64,000 nucleotides of DNA from Acanthopleura granulata (lineage: Eukaryota; Mollusca; Polyplacophora; Chitonida; Chitonidae): the NCBI GenBank assembly GCA_016165875.1, contig JABBOT010000082.1, forward strand, positions 3,550,430 through 3,614,429. Direction: 5' to 3'. A program made the translations under genes and the position numbers. Of the stretch, positions 23,859 to 35,800 are shown piece by piece. The notes beneath the pieces are model-generated. The model did no database searches. It had not been told where the DNA came from and was given only the letters and a program-made list of their open reading frames with translations. Position 1 is the first letter of the stretch. The number at the start of each line of letters is the position of its first letter.

Positions 23859-26800
23859 GTAAGACACTTTTGAGTGTTTATATTCCATCTTCAGGTGTAT
23901 ATTACACTTTTGTATGTCTCAAAATGACCTCTCTATTTTATGCATATTTTCCATCAATTGATCAGAAAGTTTGGGCAGTGATTTCATGGGGTGAACTAAC
24001 TAGTTTGGCTGAACTAACTTAGTGCTCCTGTGTGGCATGTTTGGATATTACAAGGCCACAGAGTTGTTTCGACAGCTATGATAATCACTGATGCCACGTG
24101 TTTTCACGACTGCTCAGAATTGCTTTTGCAATTACAGCCCAGCGTAAGCTGGCTTCCTCTCATAGGAAGGTCTGCCAACAAGCTCCCAAACGGTCATGTG
24201 TTTTTCTTGAGTTTCCTCCCACCATCATGCCGGCTGCCATGACGGAAATATTCTAGAGTATGGCATAAAACACCAATAAAAGAAAGAAATACTGCTCTAA
24301 ATGTTTGAGGCTGAAATTAAGCATATCCCTCTTGTAACATTACAGGTATGGGGAGTACCCAGAACTGTGTGATGTCCTGCACAAGTACATAAAACCCTCA
24401 GACAAGATCCTGATGGTAGGCTGTGGCAACTCCCAGCTCAGCGGGGACATGTATGATGTGGGACACCGTGACATCACCAACATCGACATCAGCGATACCG
24501 TCATCAGACAGATGATGGACAAAAACAGAGAGAAACGGCCCGATATGAAGTGGCTGAAAATGGATATGTCTCAGGTAATAGTTAGAAAGAGAACAAGGAC
24601 GCTAGCTGTGGCAGAGAGGATACTGGGAGGGGTAGTAAGTAAGTAGTGTAAGCAATCAAAGTAGACGAATATGGCAAAATAAAATGCTGAAATACTGAGT
24701 CCACTTTTTAAATTTCAAGAGCTACTTTGGTGTCAAAACCTCTGTGACTTAAAGGTGAGGTGATGTGACACATTTTGAGATAAATTGAATTGTTGTTTAA
24801 AAAAAAAGGCGTACATTACATCTGATACTGTAGATTAAGTTAGAGAATAGGGAAACAACATGTTTTAGTCCTTTCCCGTTTTGTCTGATGTGACGTCATG
24901 CACCAACACAGCATGTCCTCCAAGCCTGCAAATAGCTGCCTCACATTTTCAAAGACATTCCTTTGGACAAAGTTTTATGACCATGTTGTCCATGTTATAT
25001 ATTACTGGACAAAGATCTCTTCGGTCATACCACTTGCACCAAAGAGGGGTTTAAATATCGGCGGAGACCTATTTGCAGGCTTGTAATCGCAGGATAAATG
25101 CCTTACCCAAGATCACATCTGACTGATTCAACATCCTATAAAGAATATTATAGTGTCACACCTGGAAAGTTTTTATGACAGCCAAAGATTTTGTTTTCTG
25201 AGGAATCTTCTGTTATGTGGGTTAAATAGTGATATTGATTGTATAAAATCCCATTGAACCACAGTGTTAGCTCTCTTCCATAGAATTTCCTTCATGTCAT
25301 TTTAATGGTTCCACCCTGTTTATACTGGCACTGGAATGACTCTTTAAATGTACAATGCTTGTGGATATTTATATATTCTTCCGTGAAGAAACTTCAGTCT
25401 GTTGTTAGTACTGTACGGTCCCAACATTCACTTAATATCTCCACTTGGAAAGGAACGTTTCAAAATTCAGAAAAGTATGACAACATCAACATTGTGTTGT
25501 TGTTTGTTGTTTGTTGGTTCTAAACTACATGTGACCTATGGACCACCTGGTGGTTTCAGTGTCTGCCTCAGGATCGGGAGATGCGAGATCATTCCGGGTC
25601 AAGTGATACCAAAGACATTAAAAATAGTACTTGTCACTGCCTCAAGTGGTGCTCAGGACTGAGAGGTTAAAGCAAGGAAACAGGACTGGTCGGCCTGCTG
25701 TCAGTATAATGTGACCGGGTGGGGTGTCATGTCTGGTGTTCTCGGCTAGTGTTCCAGTGGTGGCAGCACTTTGGCAGTACAGACTTGCCCTGTCAAAAGA
25801 AGACACAGCATATATACATTCTAAGGACTCCTTGTCATCATATAGCCGAAAAATTGTTGAGTACCATGTAAAACCCAAGCGCACATACAGACATACAAAG
25901 AAATAACTGTGTTAGAAGTGTTTGATATAAACAAATTTATGAATACATGTAGTTGTGTGACACCAGTTAATGTTTTGCTCGCTCGTTATTTTGCAGATGT
26001 CCTTTGCAGACGGCCAGTTTAGTGCGGTGTTAGATAAAGGAACACTGGATGCTGTGATGACAGACGACAGCGAGGAAGTCTCGGCGAAAGTCGATCAGAT
26101 GTTCAAAGAAATCGGTCGGGTTTTACGACTGGGAGGGCGATATGTCTGTGTTTCGCTTCTACAAGATCATATTCTTAGAAAAGTACTCAAATATTTTCCA
26201 GAAATGTAAGTGATACTCTAATCATTGAATTCTAATTATTTATTCATTTATTTATTTATTTGATTGGTGAGTTACGCTGTACTTAAGACTGTTTCACTTG
26301 TACTAAGGCAGCCAGCATTAGGGTGGAAGAAAGCCGGGCAGAGCCAGAGGGAAACCCACAACCATCCGTAGGTTGCTGGCAGACCTCACCACGTACAACC
26401 TGACAGGAAGCCAGGATGAGCTGGGCTTGATCTCACAACGGCCATATAAGGGGCTCCTTGGTGATTGTACTGCACTAGTGTGCTAATAACCACCTCAGCC
26501 ATGGTGGCCTCCGAATTGTACACTTCTTTGCTCTTGACACCAGGTTTTGTGTTTACAGACATTTTTTGACAATATCTGAGTAAAATATTTCTGATGTTAT
26601 GTGAAAAGATTTGTCGTACATGTATATTGGAGATCTTAGTATGTGGCCAAAATTGTGAAGCTCACATTATTTGTCTCATGGCATGTTTTGATTTTGTGAT
26701 TCCAGATACATTGAATGTTTTTTTTTTTTTGTGGACAGTACACGTACTGTGAGATTGTTTTATATCAGAAACTAATCGGTCAGATGTCTGTTTCAGTGGG

Positions 26801-29800
26801 TGGCCAGTCAGAATACATCAGATTTCGCAAGAGACAAATCCTGATGAAGAAAAAGATTTCCACATGCCAGTGTTTTTATTAGTATTTACCAAGTTTAGGA
26901 AAATACCATCCAGTAGACAGGTAACTTCAAGTTTGTGTTGGTTTGACCAACTCAAGGCAGTCAAAATGTGTAAGATTTAACAGTATTTGGTAAAATTCAA
27001 GGGAAGGAAGTTGCAAAAGTTGAAATTGTGCTCAGTAAAAAGACCTTTATAAACCACACCTGAAAATACATCTACCTTCACTGAATTTTTAAGATGTTTT
27101 TATTGTAGGGTGGGTTTCATGCACCATGTTGATAATGGGTGTCAGTAGTGATGCCACACCAACTTTTCTCTGGCCCTGAAGCCAAACTTTTTGGTCATGT
27201 TAGCTTATTTCATACACATGTACTCATTACAGGGTTACGGTGCGCAAAAACTGAATATACAAAAGGGGGACTGGTGCAAAAAGTCTTGGGATGGCACTTT
27301 TGCCACATATGATCAGTATAAAACCCACCATGAAATCAGAGCATTAGATTGAAAGGAAAATCTTAAAAAATGAGTGACTGTATTGTCAGATGTGGCTTTT
27401 AACATGGTTTTTGCAGATTCTTTCCTTTCAAGGTACATGTATTGACTAAGTGGCTCACAGCAGCATTTCTTCAGCATCACTTGTCCTCCACCAGTTTGGT
27501 GTAGATATATGGGAAAGTTACACAAGGTCAGCATTGCTTAACTCTGGTTTCCTTTACTTATAAAAACGCAATGCTATCTTAACCGTGGCCTTAAAATAAC
27601 AATTGGGGGCCTCCGTGGCTCAGTTGGTTAGCGCTGTAGTGCAGCGTAATGACCTAGTAGTCTCCCACCAGTGCGGTTGCTGTGAGTTCAAGTCCAGCTC
27701 ATGCTGGCTTCCTTTCCAGCTGTACGTGGGAAGATCTGCCAACAACCTGTGGATGATCTTGGATTTTCCAGGCTCTGCCTGGTTTCCTCCCACCATAATG
27801 CTGGCCGACGTCGTATAAGTGACATATTCTTGAGTACGGTGTAAAACACCAATCAGATAAATAAATAAAGAAAAACAATCAGAAGTTGTAGTGACAGTCA
27901 GTATACATATAATGGACTGTTTGTGTCAACAGTTGCAAGACCCATGTTCAGCAGAAACCGCCAAGATAACTAAGAAAGTATATAAAGTAAGGAATTGGAT
28001 AGGATTCATGCAAGAGAAGCAGTCAACAGTTGTCAGTGTTTGTCAAAAACACACAAGATGGATAAAGTATGAATTTAAATAGGAACCAGGTCAATTTTAT
28101 TCATTGTGATGAAATATATACTCAAGTATGGAGGCCCTGACCCTAGTTGAGTAGAACAGCAGGTTTGTCAGGGGTATTCCTTGACCAAATGCATTTCGTG
28201 TCTATTCCAGGCACTTGTGCAGTAATTTATTCATGTATGGTTGTTATGGGTAGGGACCCATTTAGGTTTATATTCACGTCGATGGCTTAGTGCTAAGATC
28301 AGGAGATCTGGGATCAATCCTGGGTCGCGTCATACCAAAGACTTTGAAACAGTACTTGCTGCTGCCTCGCCTGGTGCTCATCTCAGAGAGGTTAGAGCAA
28401 GTAAACAGGACAGGTTGGCCTGATGTCAATATAAGGTAACTGGATAGGGTGTCATGTCTGGTGTCTTCGACATGATGTTGCAGTGGCAGCAGCAATTTAG
28501 CAGCATGAAGAAGACAAAGTATATATATTTATACAATCTAAGGACTCTTTGTTGTCATATGAATGTAAAACTGTTGGGTATGATGTAAAACCAAAGTGTG
28601 CATACATACAAGTTCTCTGTCAGTTCATCAAACTGCGCTCTTTCCAAAGCGGTTGATCATACTGATTTAAAATTGAAACTTAGTACATGTACATGGATTC
28701 ATTGTCATGAGTTACAAATCAAGTTTCAGGCTGACTCATCCATTTTACCCCCTCCCCCCCCCAAAAAAATAATGGTTGTTTTTGACACTTTCTAAAAGCT
28801 TTTAGGAGTTGCTGTTTAAACAGCGGGTTATTCCGAATTGAAACTTTGTACATGGCTTTGCCCGAAGGTTTAGGAATAGGGTTTTTGCAGCCAATTTGTT
28901 TTTAGAAACTCAGTTTGAAAAAATCATAAAACTCCATATGTTTTCATTGCCAATGTATCAAAAACTCAGTTTATTGCATGAAAACATAATACAAAATTTG
29001 TCTAAAACTCAATTTTCAGAAAGTGGCAAGATAACCCCTTAGGAATGCTGTTTGAGCTTCATATATATTAGACGTGATGATGATGTTATCTGTGTTTAGA
29101 TATATTTTGTTGTTGTTGTTTTTTCATAGATATTAGAAGTATCAAATGATGATGATAAAATCCAGAGGTTTGACGACGTGGAAAAGTTGTCTGCCTGGGT
29201 AAAGGAATCTCAGTACTATGCTGTCATTAAACATCAGCTATCACAGAAGTAAGTCCTGCTTTCCTCACAATTTAAAGAGCCAGCAACATCACATGAGACG
29301 ACATTTGTGCTTTTAATTTATTATGTGATTACAAATTGAGCACTGTTACTTGATAGTAAAGTTTCAGTCGCAAAATGTAAGTTATTTTATATTTTCCATG
29401 TGACCCTTTAACTCATGGAATCATAAGTTGTTTAGGCCTAGGCCGGGCATGATAGCAGGCATTTGCTTGGAGAGTGGCCAAAGCTGCATTTTGTGACCAA
29501 AATAAACCCCTTACCAGAAGCCAATTTAGAACAAACACAATATATATGCATTCTGCTAGTTTTAATTTTGATGAGATAATAATTTTTAAAAATATCTTCC
29601 AAAAATTTTAGAAATTATGTCAGTGGCTCTTGAAAGGAAATGAGGCCTTGATGAGATTTTAATCAGAACTACATGTATCATTTACAATACCAATCTGCTG
29701 TGCAGTTGAGCTCCCCAGTGGGTAATGAGTTTACTGAAATTATCCTTTTAAACTGCTTAGGAAAGAAAGTTTAAAATATTTTTATAACCAAAAGTAATTA

Positions 29801-32800
29801 TGAAGACTGAGAGAATAAACAGTGTATTCTGTTCTTAATTTTAGTTTATCCCACCATATGCCAGGTGTACCAATATGGATACATGCGTACACTTGGAATA
29901 TGGTGAACTAACCTTTTTAGATGTACAAAAAAGTTCATCATCAGGTCAGAAAAGCATATCCAGTGTCTTAGGCCATCAATAAAAATATGTTTGTTGTGGG
30001 TAACTAGACCGGCCCACTGCAAAAGGGCCCTACTCTAAAGTTAATTTTTATTGGGCTTAAGGTGGAGGTTCTTTTTTACTTTTCTCTCCATGTTCATTTC
30101 TGCAAAATCCTTATCTATTTCATTAGCAAGAATAAAAAAATCTTTTTTCCAATTTTCCAACCCTATATTTTGTAGTGGGGCTGTGTTTATCTGCAACAAA
30201 CAATTTTTTTAAGGATGGCCTTATATGTACCTGTCCATATTAGGTGTTCATTCTCTTCCTGCCTCGGGCTGGGAATTTTTAATGCTCCATTTGCTTGTTG
30301 GACCCTGATGACAATAAGAAGTTGACAGTGGTTCTGGGCACATGTCATTTCTTCCATTTGTGGAGCTCCACTTGTCTTTTCAGTTATATCGTGTACAGCT
30401 CAGTATATCAGACATGGCAATATTGATCAGCAATTTGCCACGTGTCAGTTCTTCCATTTGTGGAGCTCCACTTGTCTTTTCAGTTATATCGTGTACAGCT
30501 CAATATATCAGACATGGCAACATTGATCAGCAATTTGCCAGGTGTCATTTCTTCCATTTGTGGAGCTCTACTTGTCTTTTCAGTTATATCGTGTACAGCT
30601 CAGTATATCAGACATGGCAACATTGATCAGCAATTTGCCAGGTGTCATTTCTTCCATTTGTGGAGCTCCACTTGTCTTTTCAGTTATATCGTGTACAGCT
30701 CAGTATATCAGACATGGCAACATTGATCAGCAATTTGCCACAGGTCTTTGGTTTACCCCTCCCTCCCCCCAAAAAACCACCTCTATATGAGTCAAAAATT
30801 CTTTAATGAGAAAAAACCCAAAATAAATCCGATTAATTTTTCCTCCCCACTGACTTTCAAAAACTCCAATTTGATGATTATTGAAAATTTGTATCAAATT
30901 CTCTCTCTGTCTAGATCCATATCAGATGAGCAGATTACATTAGAACTGTTCGGGGAGAATTCAGAGTCACCTCGCTACACGCTTTATGTGGTGGACAGCC
31001 CGACGAGATGTCCAAATAAATTTGCAATATTTATTGCTCCAGAGGGAAGGTGAGTGGAAGTAAGGGAGGTAACTGGTATGTGTTTTGCTTCTGGGTTTTG
31101 TTGATGTGCCATGCAGGAAGAAGTGAGTACTTCCATTTTCTTTCATATTCATCCACACTTTAATTCACACTGAAGGCCAAGCTTCCCAGTGACACATGAT
31201 GTGGCAGAAACAAGTTGCCTCTCTCGTGAAGTTGCAAGTTCAAGTCCGGCTGCTGTCACTACGGCACAGCCTTTAAATCAGCAGTTTTGCGAGTTACCTG
31301 GTAAAAGGTGGTGGTTTTCACCTTGAATCTGATGAGTTTACTCCACTCAGTAACCGAACCGACTGTCATATGTTAAGTGAAATATTCTTCAGTATTCACT
31401 AAACATATACATATAAATGAATTAAATCACACTATTTCAAGCAATTTCCACACAGAGTGAAGTTCTTCTGTGTTTTCCATTTCTTTTTGCCATGCTGATA
31501 TATAAAAAAAATTCTTCAATTACAAAACAGATATTAGCTACAATTTACCAACCTGGCCTAGTGGTTGGAGTGTCTGCACTGGGGTCGGGAGATCAAGGAG
31601 TAATCCCAGGTCAGGTCATACCTAAGACATTACAAATGGTACATGTTACTGCCTTGGTTGGTGCTCAGCACTGAGAGGTTAGACAAAGGAAACTCAACTG
31701 TCCCCTGTCAGTATGATGTGGCTGGGGGGTGTCATGTCTGGTGTCTTCGGCATGATATTCCAGTGACTGCAGCACTTTGGTGGTATGGACTCTAAAGACT
31801 CCTCATCATCATATAACTGAAGAATTGTTCAGTACAATGTAAAACTCAAGCACGCTTACACACAATCTACAAGCCGTTATATTATTTTGAAGAAAAGCCT
31901 CCAGTGTTATCATCTTTTTATCGTATTTACATCCTAGCCTAAGTGTTGTGATATCAACTACATACAGACAGTCCAATTTAATGGAGAACACACTTACAAA
32001 ATATGTAAATGAATGTATAATAATGAAATGAATTTAATAGCACTCTGTAATGTGTTCACTGTCGTTGTTGTTTATGTAGTCAAAGAAACAGAATTGCTCT
32101 ATAATATGTTCACACGGTTGTTGTTTATCTATTCAGAGAAACAGAATGGCTGTTCTCCAGTACGATGGGACGGAGTCAGTTGTGTCGCAGTGCAGGCTTT
32201 GAGAGACTAGTCATTGTAACACTCCACCGAATGCAGAAATATGAGAGCCTAGAAAAGATAAAGGCGGAGTTATCGTCAAAAGTCATGGAGCTTTCACCCC
32301 CTTCATTACCCAGGGGAGTTCAGGTAAGTGGACTTGGTTTGCTGAGGTGTTTGGTTGCTGAGATATTTGGTTTACATTTGTGAATGTACCTTTACTGCAT
32401 AAAGCAGTGCCTGGATGTGGAAATTAAACAGTTTGATTATGTGTAGAATAAATCAGATTCAGTTGTGTGTGAAATAAATCAGGTTGATTGTGTGTCAAAT
32501 GAATCAACTCACTTATGTGTAAAATAAATTAGATTGATTTTAGTATTAAGCTAACCTGCTCTCAGTTTTACTGATGCTAACTCATCCAATCAGTGATTCT
32601 GTATGTAATTGTGTTATTCACCCAATAAGTATTGGTGCAAATGAACCAAAGAAACCCGTCAACCAGTTAATCCTTAAGTCAGTACATCAAATCACTGTGT
32701 CCTCGGATCAGTCAAGCAGTACTCCACTCCACCAGTAGATCACCCAATCAATCAATCAATCTAATCAGCAGTTAGATGAGACAATCAAGTCAGTTCTTCA

Positions 32801-35800
32801 AATAAATAGGAGCATCCTTGGCCAAGAGAGTTAGCGTGATAGTGCATCAGAATGACCCAGGAGCCTCTCACGTATGTGGTCACTGAGCTCATGCTGGCTT
32901 CTTCTTCTTCCATACATGGGAAGATCCGCCAGCAACCTGCGGATGGTCGTGGGTTTCCCACTGCGCTCTGCTCTGCCCAGTTTCCTCCCACCATAATGCT
33001 GGTCACCGTCGTATGAGTGCAATATTGTAGTGAAACACCAATCAAATATGTAAATAAATCAAATAAGCACCAGTGCAAATTCAGTCAAACGATGCTTTAG
33101 TCTTTGACTCCATCCTGAGATCAGTAGTTCCAATTAAATGATCCTTCAATTAATTGATCCTACAAAATGAGAAAATCCTTTCCCCCAATTAACTATCTCC
33201 GTGGTCAGTTCCCCAATACATTTGTTGACAGTTTTACAAAATGGCCTGAAAAAGTGAGGTTGCTATGAGATCTGAGATGCAAATTAAATTTGTTTTACGC
33301 CTTGGGAGGGGCCTGCATATTCTTGAGCACAATGTAAAACACCAATCAAATAAATAAATTGTGCCTGTCTTTATGTAACTGGAGAGGGAAGACATTTTTT
33401 TAACCTTCCCCGAACAGACTGAGCTGCGGCAGTTTCAGCAGTCTTCAAATTTTGCCATTTTGCTGTATCTGCTGTAGAGTTCAGTTCGTAGATTTGTGGG
33501 ATGCCATGCAGAGGCCTGTGGTTTAGTCTAGCATTCCCATTCTCTCCACCCAAAAACTCAACAGGCATCATGTAACTAAAATTTCTATACCATGGCATGA
33601 GGTGCCAACTAGTCAGTCCAAAAATCAGCAAATCTTTCATGAAACATTCCTCAGCATGGCATTAAATGCCAAGCAGTCAGTCAAAAAATCAGCAAATCTT
33701 TCATGAAACGTTCCTTAGCACGGCATTAAATGCCAACCAGTTTGTCAAAAAATCAGCGAATCTTTCAGGTGCCATTCCTGTCTATGGGAGAAGACATTGG
33801 TCTGCGGACGATTCAGCATCAGGGTCACAGTCCACACAGTGGCGACTTCGTGGTGGAGGATGTGGAAGGGGATGCTGGAAGTCTCTTCAGGCGCCTCATC
33901 TTCCTTAGCAACCAGAACGCCATCCAGTCAGAAGTTAGGCTTTTGAAAGGTATGATTTAAAAAATACAAATTCAGTTCATAACATGCTCTGCATGTATGA
34001 ACAGTATTTATAAAAGAGAGAGAATATCACAGCCAATTTTGCCAACTGAAATGTTTGCCTTCAGTAAGCTAAATAAGGATTTTATTGTACTTTGTCCCAG
34101 CCAACTGTCAGAATATTTACCCTGAATGTTAATTTAATACAAATCTTTCATTCTTTTTTCTTTAATAACTATCCATGAATTTGTTTGTGAGAATGAATGA
34201 TTATGGCTTAATGCCACATCGGCAATATCTCAGCCATATCGTGTTTGTGAGAATAAGATTTTCTACTTCAATGTACCTTTTTGTCACCCTGATTATTCTA
34301 TCCTTCAAATCAAAATATAAAGTAAATATAAAGTTTCCCCAGGGCTCTCTTCGGTTTCCTCCCACTGTAATGCTGGCAGCTATGGTATAAGTGAAATATT
34401 CTTAAGAGTGGCATAAAATACCAATCAATTAAATATATAAATAAATAAGTGCTCAGCCCATATTTCATGTTTTCCAGATACAGTGAAGAAAAAAGGTGTC
34501 AAGAAGACAAATCTAGTGAGCATTGACAGTAGTTACCTGGCCTGTCAACATCACACGGCCATGGTGGCAGGCTTGGCACTGGTGGAGGAGATACAGAATT
34601 TTTTAGGTGAGTTGATGAACTGGTTGGCAAGTTACAGTGTGCCTATCCTGTCAGTAACACACACTTATGATGACTGCCTTGGTGGCCTAGTGTCTGCCTT
34701 GAGGTCAGGAGATCATGGATCAATCCCGGGTTGGGTCGTGCTGAACCACTTCAAAAATGGTAAGTGCTGCTACTTCACTAGGCACTAAGTACCGAGAGGT
34801 TAGAGCAAGGAAACAGGACTGGTCGTGCCAATGACTGGGTAGGGTGTCATGTCTGGTGTCTTCGGTATGATGTTAGAGAGGCGGTAGAACTTTGGCGGCA
34901 TAGATTGGCACTGCCACAAGAAGGCACAGAATATGTACAGATGTATAGTCAGATCACTGAAACATCGTTGAGTACGACGGAAAACCCAAGCTGTGGCACA
35001 TCATGCAGAGGTTTCGTACAAAAGGTAATAATATATTTGACCTGCATATAATATTTTCAGTTTAAGAGAAGTTAAACTAAAGAACTGACAAGATGTATTG
35101 CTTAGAATTCTCTCTCCCTTTTCAGAAGTGGGCTTCTCATCATTAATGTTGGGTCTGGGTGGCGGTGGGATGCCCAAGTTTGTACACGATCACTTCACCA
35201 AGGTAAGGCGACATGTGTATGTCTTTGTTGATTTATTTACTTATGATTTATGGCAGTCAAGTTTACAGATGGAGGAACCTCCGATACCTGGTCGTACATG
35301 GAAAGGTCTGCCAGCAATCTGAGGAGGGATGTGGGGTACCCCCTGGGTCTTTCCTCCCACCATCTGGCCACTGTCATATAAGTGAAATATTCTTGAGCAC
35401 CTCATAAAACATCAATCAAAGAAATAAATAAATCAAATTAAACCTTCAGTCTGAGCCAGAAAGAGGTTCTTTATATACGTGTTAAACATGTCATGGCCTG
35501 ATTGTTGTTCAATGCACCTTTTGATTCTTTACATCAGGAAAAGTGTTATTTGTCTGATATGCTCTGTGTCATTCTCAAGTCCAGTGGGTTTGTTGTGTTT
35601 TGTGGGGTTTCTTCCACTTGTGAAGCTACATTCACGCTAGGCACGGAAAACCGTCCGGGGCAGTAAACAATTTCATTCCATGGCAAAGTGGATATAGGAG
35701 TAAAACATACAACCATTCACATATACCGGAGCCAAATTCGTGTCAGGCCTCGGATTCGGACAAATGGGTTGCAGGTACATTCTTTCCTGTTTAGGGGGGG

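Noticed and set aside
30342..30790. Three repetitive ORFs of 82-94 codons
   Set aside because: Produced by the 100-bp array, whose length shifts the same peptide through all frames. They lie within a METTL13 intron.
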